DNA of 64,000 bases from Synaphobranchus kaupii (taxonomy: Eukaryota > Chordata > Actinopteri > Anguilliformes > Synaphobranchidae). The notes below the pieces were generated by a model. That model ran no database searches. It had not been told where the DNA came from and saw only the letters and a list, made by a program, of their open reading frames with translations. Position 1 is the stretch's first letter, and the number at the start of each line of letters is the position of its first letter. This document shows, piece after piece, positions 12,041 to 23,500 of the stretch. The stretch is from contig CM056380.1 of assembly GCA_029718625.1 (NCBI GenBank), positions 18,226,886 to 18,290,885 on the forward strand. Direction: 5' to 3'. The position numbers were made by a program, and so were the translations under genes.

Positions 12041-13508
12041 CCTCTGGCAGCAGAGCCATATCCACACTGTCTCCCTCCTGCATACAGCACCTCCAGCCCC
12101 ATGGCTGAGTTAGCCTCAGAGCAGAGCTATCTACACTGTCTCCCTCCTGCATATAGCACCTCCAGCCCCATGGCTGAGTTAGCCTCAGAGCAGAGCCATA
12201 TCCACACTGTCTACCTCCTGCATACAGCACCTCCAGCCCCATGGCTGAGTTAGCCTCAGAGCAGAGCCATATCCACACTGTCTACCTCCTGCATATAGCA
12301 CCTCCAGCCCCATGGCTGTGTTAGCCTCAGAGCAGAGCCATATCCACACTGTCTACCTCCTGCATATAGCACCTCCAGCCCCATGGCTGTGTTAGCCTCA
12401 GAGCAGAGCCATATCCACACTGTCTACCTCCTGCATATAGCACCTCCAGTCCCAAGGCTGAGTTAGCCTCAGAGCAGAGCCATATCCACACTGTCTACCT
12501 CCTGCATATAGCACCTCCAGCCCCATGGCTGAGTTAGCCTCAGAGCAGAGCTATCTACACTGTCTCCCTCCTGCATACAGCACCTCCAGTCCCAAGGCTG
12601 TGTTAGCCTCAGAGCAGAGCCATATCCACACTGTCTACCTCCTGCATATAGCACCTCCAGCCCCATGGCTGTGTTAGCCTCAGAGCAGAGCCATATCCAC
12701 ACTGTCTACCTCCTGCATATAGCACCTCCAGTCCCAAGGCTGAGTTAGCCTCAGAGCAGAGCTATCTACACTGTCTCCCTCCTGCATACAGCACCTCCAG
12801 TCCCAAGGCTGAGTTAGCCTCAGAGCAGAGCCATATCCACACTGTCTACCTCCTGCATATAGCACCTCCAGCCCCATGGCTGAGTTAGCCTCAGAGCAGA
12901 GCTATCTACACTGTCTCCCTCCTGCATACAGCACCTCCAGCCCCATGGCTGAGTTAGCCTCAGAGCAGAGCTATCTACACTGTCTCCCTCCTGCATACAG
13001 CACCTCCAGTCCCAAGGCTGAGTTAGCCTCAGAGCAGAGCCATATCCACACTGTCTACCTCCTGCATATAGCACCTCCAGCCCCATGGCTGAGTTAGCCT
13101 CAGAGCAGAGCTATCTACACTGTCTCCCTCCTGCATATAGCACCTCCAGCCCCATGGCTGAGTTAGCCTCAGAGCAGAGCTATCTACACTGTCTACCTCC
13201 TGCATATAGCACCTCCAGTCCCAAGGCTGAGTTAGCCTCAGAGCAGAGCCATATCCACACTGTCTACCTCCTGCATATAGCACCTCCAGCCCCATGGCTG
13301 AGTTAGCCTCAGAGCAGAGCTATCTACACTGTCTCCCTCCTGCATACAGCACCTCCAGCCCCATGGCTGAGTTAGCCTCAGAGCAGAGCCATATCCACAC
13401 TGTCTACCTCCTGCATATAGCACCTCCAGCCCCATGGCTGAGTTAGCCTCAGAGCAGAGCTATCTACACTGTCTCCCTCCTGCATATAGCACCTCCAGCC
13501 CCAAGGCT
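12041..13508. repeat. 69/71-bp minisatellite, about 21 copies, with higher-order structure
   Basis: The unit is GAGTTAGCCTCAGAGCAGAG followed by the variable part and CACCTCCAGCCCCATGGCT. Two lengths occur: long (71 bp, CCATATCCACACTG) and short (69 bp, CTATCTACACTG). In order: L S L L L L L S L L S L S S L S S L S L S. The L-S-S trimer (209 bp) repeats twice in tandem from about 12820. Further variants are CCAAGGCT for CCATGGCT and GTGTTAGCC for GAGTTAGCC. The 2-bp length difference breaks reading frames, so the open frames here are not genes. Confidence 0.95.
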
Positions 13509-13794
13509 CCTGCCATTAACCTTAGGAGAATAAGAATGGGGGTACACAGTTGGGGTCCCCTCAACCATATTTAATTTGAGTTGAACGCTCCAGCTGCCCC
13601 CTTCTTCTCCTGGGCCTGATTTGGGCCTACACTGCTCCGGAAAGCCGGGCCTTACACTGAGGGAGGCGGAGCTCACTCAGCGCTCAGCCGCTGACTGACA
13701 GCTGCAACAATTTCCCCTTTTGAGGGAAAAAAAAATGATTTTAAGTCTCATCACAAGACAAACATACGGAAGCCCTGAAGTGCAAGGTGAAAAT

Positions 13795-13990
13795 TTTTTT
13801 TTTTAAAAAGATAACTCGTTACGAATGAAGTAATTTTTATGAGATATTATCTCTTTACGAGATAGTAAGTCGTTTATATGAGTTATTTATCTCGTTTATA
13901 CGAGATATCTCGTTTATAAAGATATTATCTCGTTTATACAAGTTATTATCTTGTTTATACGAGATAGTAAGACGTTTGTAGCCTACGAGA
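13795..13990. repeat. Left subterminal palindrome array of the foldback element
   Basis: Repeated blocks built on CTCGTTTATACGAGAT, each nearly self-complementary, so the strand can form many small hairpins. Right counterpart at 15975-16245. Confidence 0.85.
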
Positions 13991-14927
13991 TATAACTCCG
14001 CTCTGAACTGATTTCAACGTGCATTTTAAGTGCAATTAAAGCCATTTTTGAGTCCTTGCTTGTGTAGGCTACTTCGTGCGTCATTTGAACATGGGGTGCG
14101 GGGGCAAGACACCTTAAAATATAGGCTAACGTTGCTCAAAAGCATGATTGTCGTCTGCGTTTTTAACTGTGTTGTGTAGGCTATTGGATGAGTGATCCAT
14201 CTATCATAGAGATATGCAGAAATGTAGCCCGGCTGTAATTACAAAATGAGCTAGAATTCTTAGAGCACGTTTTGCTACCCTCGCTTTTCTTACCAACTCG
14301 TAGCCTACGGCTAAACCCCCCTCATTTTAATGGTATACATATAGGCTACAGTAATATTTGCTGATGTGTCATTATTGGGATATTGTATTTAGGCCATAAT
14401 ATTAAGTCAATTTAGGCCTACTTATATATAATGTAGGCTACTCACATTCTCAATTCTTGCAGCAAAAAACCTAGTTTTTTATTTAGGTTTTATTCATTTT
14501 TTATTTGGCTTGGTATAAACGTAAGAGTCGTCAAAATGTTGTCAGGATTATGATATAAACTATGGTAAAGGCATCATATCTCTCAGTGGATGTTTGATAA
14601 TGCTAGACTGCATGGCATATGATGCATTTCATAGACAACTGTGAGAAGTTATGGCTCCAAAATTTAACAATAATGTTCATTTTTATTGCATTAGACTATA
14701 GCCTAGGCTACAGCCTGCCGCAGTGCATAGTTACATGTATATGACTTGGGTATGTCATATACACATCTAATTCTATACGGTGGATCAGACTACATCGGTG
14801 AAGCTGATCTCCTGGATAAGGAAGCTATTTTCCCCAGCTACGAGTAGGCTAACCCCAGTAAAATTGCATATGTAGGCTACGAGTTGTTGAGGAAAGCGAA
14901 GGTATCTAAACGTGTGAAAGTATCTAA

Positions 14928-15800
14928 GTGGAATACTTGCAACTTGCTATAAGAATTCCATCTCATTTTGTAATTATAGCTGGGCTACATTTCTGCAGAA
15001 TGCGATGTCCTGGAATAAAACTATTGGTTTGCGTTCATTATTACCCCGTCAATTACGCTTACCCTATCCACGGTGGCCCCCTAGTGGAACTCGTTGACAT
15101 CCCAATTATAGCAGCCTATTCATATTTCTCTGAAATTTTTGATTACATTTTGACAACTCCTGTAGACTAGCCTAGTTAAAAGGGCATTTTACAAATAGGA
15201 TAGCTATTCTGGGGAATTTGGAAATAAGGTAATCTGTGTTATGCAGATATTTCTCAAGTTTATCACAAGTCAAATTAGTTGAGAATTAAGCAAGTTAATT
15301 ATTATTTATCGGGGGACGTCTGCATCTGTCAATACAGTACCAAAATACGATGATCTTGACCGCATAATATGGCGGACGTGCAGAAATCTGAGCGGTGTCT
15401 AGGTTTCGATGGACTGAGCAACCGATGATCATAGCTGACCCTGTCCCTTTCATGTTGACAGGAAATAAATACGCCATGAAATAAATGAAAGAAAATATAA
15501 TGAATATAAAATAATGAATAGATGTTTATTTATTTCATTATCTATTTCATTTCTTATTTATTTATTTTATTATGTCACATTTTATTTGGTCTTCCAAATC
15601 CCCGCACCCAGAAAGAAACTAATCAATCATTCGCGTAACCACACTGCCCTCTCCTGACGAGAATGAGCACATCTTTCCTGTTACCGATACCAAATTGCAC
15701 TGTAAAATACCAATTTGTAGATAATCTGTAATAAAATACTATAAACACCACCACATGTTGCCAACTAATATTATCTCTATAACAGATGCATCATTCTTCC
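14928..15800. other. Unique interior of the foldback element
   Basis: Mostly AT-rich single-copy-looking sequence between the inverted arms, including an ATTTATTT-rich stretch near 15480-15590. An 80-codon plus-strand open frame at 14928-15170 has no transposase signature. Confidence 0.5.
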
Positions 15801-15974
15801 AATACACAATGCAGTTAAAAACGGGTTTTTGAGTAACATTAGCCTATATTTTTAAGTGTTTTGCACCCGCTCCCCATGTTCAAATGACACACGAAGTAGC
15901 CTACATAAGCAAGGACTCAAAAATGGCTTTAATTGCAATTAAAATGCACGTTGAAATCTGTTCAGAGCGGAGTT

Positions 15975-16245
15975 ATATCTCGTACAAACGTCTTACTATC
16001 TCTACAAACGAGATAATAACTCATATTTGAGATAACTCGTAAAAACGATTTACTATCTCGTATAAACGAGATAATATCTCGTAAAAACGTCTTACTATCT
16101 CTACAAACGAGATAACAACTCGTATTTGAGATAATAACTCGTAAAAACGACTTACTATCTCGTATAAACGAGATAATATCTCGTATAAACGAGATAATAT
16201 CTCGTAAAAACGACTTACTATCTCGTGTATACGAGATAGCGCTTC
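15975..16245. repeat. Right subterminal palindrome array of the foldback element
   Basis: About ten blocks of the form CTCGTATAAACGAGATAAT and GTAAAAACGACTTACTATCT. These are inverted relative to the left array and slightly longer. The 85-residue minus-strand open frame across it simply reflects the regular period. Confidence 0.88.
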
Positions 16246-16619
16246 AAAAAAAATGTTTTTCACCTTGCGCTTCAACACTTGTTAAGACAGACATTTTTTG
16301 CAGTGCAAAAAGGGGGGCGCTGATACGTGGATCTATGTGGACGTGGGGATGATCACCTGGGATGTACGTTTACATATTTACAGACCTATTTACAGGTGGG
16401 TTTAGTATACGTGAGTGTGTGTGCATGCACCTGTGCGCACGAGTGTGTGTGTGTGTTTGTGGGTATATGAGGATACTTGAGTATACAGCACAAAGTGTAT
16501 ATAAAATAAAAAGCTAAGATGCCTGCAAACAGCCAGTAAATCGATGCAGTTAAAATAAGACTTTGAGGCTGTACTGCTGTGTAGTGAAAATGGCTGCAAC
16601 ACACAGAGCACATATCCAA

Positions 16620-16731
16620 CAATACACACACACTACACACACAGACACACACACAGACACACCCGCACACACACTACATGCACAGACACATACACACACT
16701 ACACCACACACACACAGACGTGCATGCGTGT

Positions 16732-16767
<36 letters not shown>

Positions 16768-16785
16768 TACCACACGCACACACAC
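16620..16785. repeat. Compound (CA)n microsatellite
   Basis: CA-rich with ACACAGAC and TACACACAC interruptions; the purest part is about 16732-16766. A shorter GT tract precedes it at 16415-16460. Confidence 0.93.
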
Positions 16786-16894
16786 ATAGGCTGAGTTTTT
16801 TGTTTTTAAGATCTTCACCCCACTGGTTCATTTCCTGCTCCCCATTCTTAGACATTACACTCATCCTCTTTCCATTCTTTCTTTTCAACATTCA

Positions 16895-17132
16895 ACTCTC
16901 TCCTCTCCCTCGCTATCTCTCTCCCTCCCTTTTTCTCTCCTCTCCCATGGTATCTCTCTCCCTCTCTCTCTCCCTACCTCTCTCTCCCTCTCTCTCTCTC
17001 CCTCGCTATCTCTCCCTCTCCCTCTCTCTTTCTCCCTACCTCTCTCTCCCTCCCTCTCTCCTCTCCCTCGCTATCTCTCTCCCTCTCTCTTTCTCCCTAC
17101 CTCTCTCTCCCTCCCCTCTCTCTCTTTCTGCA
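16895..17132. repeat. (CT)n/CCCT-rich polypyrimidine tract
   Basis: Over 200 bp of almost pure pyrimidine on the plus strand, built from CTCTCTCCCTCGCTATCTCT and CTCCCTACCTCTCTCTCC repeats. Mirror-symmetric purine/pyrimidine DNA of this kind can form triplex structures. Confidence 0.93.
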
Positions 17133-17250
17133 GTAAAGGATGATTGGGAAAGGCACATAGCGGAGATAGTCATCTGGCTCCACGTGACATGCATCCTAAA
17201 TCAGCAGGGCTCTGTCTCCCCGTTTCACACCCCATCTCCACTGTTCTAAC

Positions 17251-17335
17251 AAGGAGCACACACACACGCGGGCACACACTCATATGCACACACTCACAAA
17301 CACACACACACACACTCACACGCAAACACAAACAG
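17251..17335. repeat. (CA)n microsatellite, interrupted
   Basis: CA-rich tract with ACTCACA and GCGGGCAC interruptions. Confidence 0.85.
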
Positions 17336-17549
17336 GTAGAGAAGTAGAGAGAGCAGAATGCAGTTCTTGTAACAAGCCTCTGTTCTATTGCAACCCCTGC
17401 AATGAACTCAACATGTGATTGCCTATGTACAAACCCACTCATAGTGCAATAGGACCATTCCACAGCCCAGGATAGGAAAATGCATGTGTGGGAGAGACAC
17501 TTCTGTGATTACTGAGGAGCCTGCTGTCATCTCTCCACAGTGCTGACGT

Positions 17550-17643
17550 ATGTGCGCACACACACACACACACACGCACACACACAGACAGGGCACACAA
17601 GCTCTCTGTCACACACACACACACACACAGGACACACAAGCTT

Positions 17644-17697
<54 letters not shown>

Positions 17698-17780
17698 GAC
17701 ACACAAGCTGTTTCTCTCACACAGACAGGACACACAAGCTCTCTCTCTCTCACACACACACACAGGACACACAAGCTTTC

Positions 17781-17851
<71 letters not shown>

Positions 17852-17892
17852 CAGGACACACAAGCTCTCTCTCACACACACACACACACAAT
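17550..17892. repeat. Compound minisatellite of (CA)n blocks joined by GGACACACAAGCT spacers
   Basis: Six (CA)n runs are separated by a recurring spacer of the form CAGGACACACAAGCTnTCTC. The array is thus a higher-order repeat of microsatellite plus spacer, not one continuous microsatellite. All overlapping Cys/Val-rich and His/Thr-rich frames are artefacts. Confidence 0.93.
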
Positions 17893-19004
17893 ATTTAATT
17901 CTCTGGAGGTGTGTTCTATATTGTTTGTTTACCATGTTTAATTCGTTTGAAATTGAAACGCTAAGGACTTTTTTTTAATGAACATTGAATGATTTTTGTG
18001 TTACTTTGGTAATACTGGGCTCTGCCTGGTGAGACACCTCATTAAAATGAAACTGAAATGTTATCCTTTGTATTACGTACGTAAATAAGCACGAACGACC
18101 ACAGTAAACCATAAATCCATTGTGACATACAGCATGCCTCTCGCACTGTAGGTGTACAATATGCAGCATCATTACATTCACGTCATAAAGAGGTAAACTC
18201 AAGGACATTGTTACTGGACCCGTTCACATAGAGCAACTCTTCCGTACTTAGAACCTCTACAGTATCTCTAGAAAAACATGACGGGAAATCGATTTGGCCT
18301 GCATTACGACAAAACAAACAACTTGAAAAAGAACGAAAACCTCGGTTCAACATATCACACGTTGAAACGTTGATCAAAATTCCTAAAAACATATGGATTT
18401 ATTCTTTCAGTTGCCTGTCACATGTGACAATGAAACTAAATGTTAGACGGTAGACCATATTCATCATGGAGCAGGTAGATCTTAATTCAGCTGAAGTTCT
18501 CTGTGTGTCGATAGCGATTCCGGATAGGGAGTAGCCAAGGCTACGCATCAGAGCGAACCGTTCGATAGTGATTAATGTGAACGAAAAATCTGTGAGAGGT
18601 CGGCATCGACCAAAGAAACCATCTTGCCTCTGTTTATTTCCTGTTCATTACTCTGAAGATGGTAGTTTGATAGCGCTAAACGGTAGTTTGATTAATTGCG
18701 GTGTTCATAATTTGAAGAATTGCGTTTAAAGATGGACATGGACACAGACGGCAAAATAATGACTGATCTTTTCTGTTGGATTTTTTGTAGCCTCCTATCC
18801 CGTGGAAGAAGGAGTGTGCGTAAAGCATATTTACTACAGCGTCCCCCGCCAGCTGAAGGTGGTTATACTGAGCGCCGCAGGGAACACTATTAGCTAAATT
18901 CATTGACCTCCAACATAGAGAAATTAAGAGGCAGGGCAGAATTGACAATAGTGACTGCTGGGAACAGCAGGGACAGAGAGAGGGAGGGGTGAAGGCATGG
19001 CCAG

Positions 19005-19675
19005 GGCTGTGTCCGAATCAGAGCCCTATCTACTGCGCCCTGTCTCCTGCGAACAGTGCACTGGCAGAAGTGTGCTGTTTAATGTTTAGCAGGACGCAAA
19101 AAATATCCGCTATACTATTTCCAAACTGCACTGTGGAAGTGTCGTAAGCAGGTCATAAGACGTCCCACCAGTGTTGCCATGCCCGCGGTTTTACAGCTAA
19201 ATTGGGATACTTTCAAAGTGCAGTCACAGGTAAAAACGAAAAGTCGCAAAGCACGCACTTATTTTAAAAAGTAAAAACATGATGATTTCTATTTAAAAGA
19301 CGTTGGTTTCGGTTAAAAATAGCCTATAAGTTTGAGTCGCCATTTGACTGGAAAGTCATACAAGATCTGGGAACCCTGCGCCCCACTCTTGCGCTGCCAT
19401 GACACATGTTGTTTTTGTTGTACTTGAAGGAAACGTCAGCGAAGCTGCGCTTCATTTTTTAAAAACGAAGCTTCAAGTCATTCATGTGACCAAAATGTTC
19501 ATGTAGTTCTTGAAAAGTGTGCTCCCGAATGTACTTAGCGAAACCCCGGAAGTAAGTGTCATCCGGGTGTTTGAAGTATACTGCCATTTGAAAAAGATCT
19601 GTGTACTCTACGACTTTCTCGGCCTATCTACTCACCAAGGCTACTCTGTGGAAGAGTGCTTATTCGGACACGGCC
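19005..19675. mobile_element. MITE-like element with GGCTGTGTCCGAAT ends (copy 1)
   Basis: The left end GGCTGTGTCCGAATCAGAGC mirrors the right end ATTCGGACACGGCC. A second copy with the same ends and a similar right-hand interior (AACCCCGGAA, GTGCTCC) lies at 30080-30624. No coding capacity or convincing target duplication. Confidence 0.8.
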
Positions 19676-19825
19676 CAGGTCTAACAGTTTAAAACCTTTG
19701 AATGGCAGCCTTGCTCACTGGCCAAAAGATTACTAACCAGTGGATTTATAGATGTCTGATTGACTGAGTGACTAACTCTTTTATGGACTGATTTATATAT
19801 ATCTGACTGATTTACAGGTTCTTTA

Positions 19826-20575
19826 AGCTGGGGCCACATTGCATGACTTTTCCAATCGTAAGCGACAATGAAAAAAATTAGTAGCACACATTTAACAACT
19901 GTAATATTCAGATTTGCAGTCTCTTGTATCGCACACACATAATGGCTGTTTTTGAGGAGCACAAATCTAAACGACAGAGAATAGACGCAGACGGATGCAG
20001 TTCTCTCGCTTGAACGTGATTTCTCGTTGTAGGCCTGCACTCGCGAGAATGTCTTTTTTCCGATATTTTGAAACCAAAACAACCATGGAGCCCATACAGC
20101 TTGCAACAGTGTTGTTGCGGTAACTTGCAGAGTTGACATTGTACAGACAAACACGCATGTTTCTGCCACAAACCCAGAATTCGCTCCTCATTTTTAGTAT
20201 TCCAAAAAACATGCTTATTCGGCTCAGCCATCCGCACGTTGGATTTGATGTTTACTTCCGTATTTTTCCACCTCTTCCTTCCTCTATCGCAAATTCCCTT
20301 TTCATTCCCGTAGCGTTTTCAGTCTTTGGCCAGCGTAAACCACAAGATTACGCACAGACTAACCCTGATAAAATCAAACATGTTTGATAAAATCGTGGCG
20401 TTCCCGACTGGGATCGTAGGAGACAGACAACAGTCTTTCACTCCCACACACATAACGATTACAGCTGCGACTTTACAGCACAACTAGTCTGGATTTCCCT
20501 GGACTACCACAGACTCTGCCCGATCGCAAATCGTTGCCAAATCGGGCTAAAAAATCGTGTAATGTGTCCCCAGCT
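19826..20575. mobile_element. PIF/Harbinger-like non-autonomous element
   Basis: The ends are AGCTGGGGCCACATTGCATG on the left and, inverted, AGCTGGGGACACATTACACG on the right. They are flanked by TTA at 19823-19825 and 20576-20578, the TWA target duplication typical of PIF/Harbinger. The 750-bp interior has a 162-codon minus-strand frame (19681-20169) overlapping the left boundary that I do not recognise as transposase. Confidence 0.75.
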
Positions 20576-20578
20576 TTA

Positions 20579-21429
20579 CTGTCATCTGACATCCAGGTGA
20601 TGTACTGACCAATAGATATCTGGCTCACATGTCAAGTGACTGATTTACAGATGACTGATAAACTGATTGACTGACTGACTGACTGACTTGAACTCAGTTG
20701 CTTAGAGCAAACGGACGGACGGTTTGTCCAATGGTGCCTGCAAACGCTTTCTGTCTATAGCAACTGATGCAGGGCCGGCTTTCCAACACTGCTGCTATCT
20801 CTTAGCATTTTGAGGAAAAGCTGATGGGCGCATGGATCCCAGTTCGATGTTTAGTGAATCAGATGCACATCATCTCTTTGTATCTTTACAGGCGCAAGGT
20901 CACAAAAAATAAGAAACTGCGTACGTGCTCTCAAGCGATTCAATGCAACAAGAAACAACCATTTGACCTACAGTGTGTGGTCTTTGTCAAGTTGCAGCAG
21001 CATTACGCCAGATTGTTCAGGTGAAACTGTTTTTACCCGGACTGAGTGGTTGATATTCCAAGGGTGAAACCTCTTGTTTGGATTATGAGGGGAACCAATC
21101 ACATTTATTTTCAAAAGACAAAAAATTTACTTGACTTTTTCCGCTCTTCCACAGGATTCCCACTTCTGAACAATCACATTTCGTAGACGAAGTAGAATGA
21201 TGGTGAAAATCAGGTGCATATTACGTAATATTTAACCCAGTCATCAGTTCTTTTTTCCTGTGTGGTTGTGATTATCATGTGACCGATCCTTTTCTTCACC
21301 GTCACGACCATACAGTCTATTGAGCAAACGGCATAGCCCATACGGCTGTGACTATTTACTCCCTATAGGGCTCCACAGTACCACAGGTAACCTGATATCG
21401 ATCAGAGCAGAAGTACATCTCTCACTCAG
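20579..21429. other. Unassigned non-coding sequence
   Basis: Contains a short (GACT)n run near 20670-20690. Nothing else assigned. Confidence 0.45.
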
Positions 21430-21626
21430 GACAGCCTGAGTAATCTGAGGTTGCAGGCTTGATTCCCAAGCGGGGCACTGCCATTGTACCCTTAAGCAAG
21501 GTACTTATCCTAAATTGCCTCAGTATATATCCAGCTCTATAAATGGATACTACAGTATGTAAAAATGTAAAAGCTGTGCAAGTCAATCTGGATAAGAGCA
21601 TCTGGGAAATGTCTGTAATGTAATGT
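21430..21626 (+). mobile_element. tRNA-derived SINE with L2-type tail
   Basis: A degenerate pol III B box (GGTTGCAGGCTTGATTCCC, 21449-21467) is followed by the SINE body GCACTGCCATTGTACCCTTA and CAGTATATATCCAGCTCTAT. The tail AATCTGGATAAGAGCATCTG plus (TGTAA)n matches the L2/UnaL2 3' hairpin used for mobilisation. The 5' A-box region is degraded. Confidence 0.85.
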
Positions 21627-21734
21627 CTGTCAGTATTTCCATTCCACATCTGGACTGTCATCTAGCTGCTGCAAATTCTATTATCATTGACATTGGCTGT
21701 TTTGACCATGTTGGTCCTTAAGCCCTAGACCCTG

Positions 21735-21938
21735 AGCCGACCAGAGGAGGATGGGTTCCCCCCTTGAGTCTGGTTCCTCCCAAGGTTTCTTCCTAGTTAC
21801 ACCAGGGAGTTTTTCCTTGCCACTGTTGCCTTTGGCTTGCTCTTGTGGGGGGTTTAGGCTGGGTTTTGCTGTGAAGTGCATTGTGACAACTAGTTGTGAA
21901 ATGCGCTATATAAATAAATATTTATTTGATTTGATTTG
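21735..21938 (+). mobile_element. Fish interspersed repeat, LINE 3'-tail-like
   Basis: Begins GAGGAGGATGGGTTCCCCCC, passes through AGGTTTCTTCCTAGTTACAC and GGAGTTTTTCCTTGCCACTG, and ends TGCGCTATATAAATAAATAT with TTTGATTTGATTT. This is a very common teleost repeat whose end resembles LINE 3' tails. I do not assign a family name. Confidence 0.7.
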
Positions 21939-23155
21939 GGTGCTTGGTGCATCTTGGGAAGGGGCCAATGCAACACAGCCTAACCCGAGGGACCTAGGGG
22001 AGTTTCTTAAATCATATCTGTACCTGCACATTGTTTCCCATTAAAATGAGCCTGGTGGACTTCAGCGTAGCGACGTGCCGGAGACGGTCGACACAGTCCA
22101 GGTTTTAGAACTTAAAATTCAAAACCAGTCCCAAGAATCCTAAAATGTTTCCTCATTCAGAGCTTCCGTGTAATTTAAGTGTGGGTTTTGAGCAATTTCT
22201 CGGCCACCCCCGCAACTGATAGATTGTGTTTTCCACAGAAGAACGGCAAGTTATACAAAGGTTGTGAAAAGCCGGTTTTAATGGGTTCTGTGATACAGAC
22301 TGAGGCACCACTGACTTTCAGTACAGAGAGTAAACAACAACACTGTTAATCAATCAAAGCAGTCTTTAGTCAGTTAATCAACCAATCAACCATTCAGTGA
22401 TTTGTAATTTAGTATGGTCCAGTGGCCTTTTGTGTCCGCAATGCGCCTCAATGCACCTGCTGCGAGTCGAGCGCTGTGAATCATCCTGGGAAGGTAATGT
22501 CCCCCATACCCCCCCCTCCCCTCCCCCACTGCCAAACTCTGCCCTTTTCCCTGCATTCCACAGTCCAGGGTCCCCACAGGGTTCCCCTCTCTCCCCTAAT
22601 GAGAGATTAATAAGTGCCCTGCCAAAGCGCAGAGTACAGAACAGGGTGCCTTCTTTTAGACCCCCCCCCCAATTCTCTTCAAATGGGAGGATGAAAAAAC
22701 ACAGGGCCAAGTTACATGAAATAACTTAGAAAACATTGGGTAGCATTGATTTGGAATAGAGCTAGTTTAATTAGTGTGAGCTACGGTAGGCAATACAGTT
22801 TTTTGTAATTTGGCTTCATTTTGATATCAATACCTTTAACGGCAGACCTAGTTTTTTGCAAGTTTTACTTAATGGCTTACAGACAGTAGGCTATGCGTGC
22901 GTAACTTGGCATTTTTGTACGTTGGAAAAGTTTTCTATAATAGGCTACCTCTGAAGTCCCAGCTGCTGTGTGTATGGAGCCGTACTAGCGGAGAGTGTAC
23001 GGTCCCCAGTGGCTTCCATTCGCACTGTCCATAATGAGCCAAATGTACATGCCTGGCCATGTTCCAACAATGATCGAAATGTAAATGTTGTGAATACAGA
23101 GCTTAACGTTGGATGGGTATATAGAGCATCTGTGTCTTTTTCTTTTCCCGTGCTC
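21939..23155. other. Unassigned non-coding sequence
   Basis: Contains C-rich runs at 22501-22530 and near 22660. Open frames (e.g. 22378-22710 minus, 22397-22729 plus) have no domain signature. Confidence 0.4.
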
Positions 23156-23214
23156 TGATAATTGTGCGTCGTGGTGTTCGGTCATGGTGCAAAGTGAAAA
23201 ACACACCGAACCCC

Positions 23215-23500
23215 AGTAAACTGCAGGAGACCGCCGCGTTCCATACCCGACGACGTCATTTAACGTCACGGGTTCAGCCTTCACTGATCCACAGTGAGCT
23301 CGACGAGCAGAGAGCAGAGAACAAGAGCATCGCGGATCTGCTCGGCGCAGATAAGATGTGGTGGCGGCGGGCGTAACTGCTGAATATGAATATGAATGTT
23401 AATATGAGCGCTGTTTGCGGCCGTTGCCGCGTGCGGCCTGCTCTCGTTGGCGGAGAATCTGCTGTCAGCCGGGAGCGCGTGTTTGACTTTGACAGCCGAG
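23215..23500. promoter_or_regulatory. CpG-rich stretch with CRE-like sites
   Basis: GACGACGTCATTTAACGTCA (from about 23248) contains ACGTCA twice, including a near-full CREB/ATF site, and lies in locally CpG-rich sequence continuing to about 23500. This is suggestive of a regulatory element. No TATA box, start site or exon can be shown. Confidence 0.3.

Larger units (their letters stand above)
13766..16283. mobile_element. 2.5-kb foldback transposable element
   Basis: Terminal inverted repeats extend roughly 430 bp from each side (about 13766-14213 against 15800-16283). They start with CTGAAGTGCAAGGTGAAAA on the left and, inverted, TTGAAGCGCAAGGTGAAAA on the right. The outer parts are arrays of short palindromes (ATCTCGTTTATACGAGAT type). 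The next part is a unique arm containing ACTCCGCTCTGAAC, GTGCATTTTAA and GGACTCAAAAATGG (seen inverted on the right). A second inverted pair lies inside at 14216-14310 against 14845-15000 (AAATGTAGCCC...TAATTACAAAATGAG). The 11-bp flanks AAGACAAACAT (13755-13765) and AAGACAGACAT (16284-16294) may be the target duplication. No transposase was found. Confidence 0.8.
16295..19004. other. Microsatellite-rich non-coding stretch
   Basis: Dominated by the CA and CT tracts listed separately. Between 17900 and 19000 I see no recognised element or exon. Confidence 0.6.

Noticed and set aside
12027..13435. Repeated 65-88-residue frames on both strands
   Set aside because: Shadows of the 69/71-bp minisatellite; the frame shifts with each short unit.
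14928..15170. 80-codon frame inside the foldback element as a transposase
   Set aside because: No catalytic or DNA-binding motif; far too short.
16550..17978. Cys/Val-rich and His/Thr-rich open frames
   Set aside because: Translations of (CA)n/(GT)n microsatellites.
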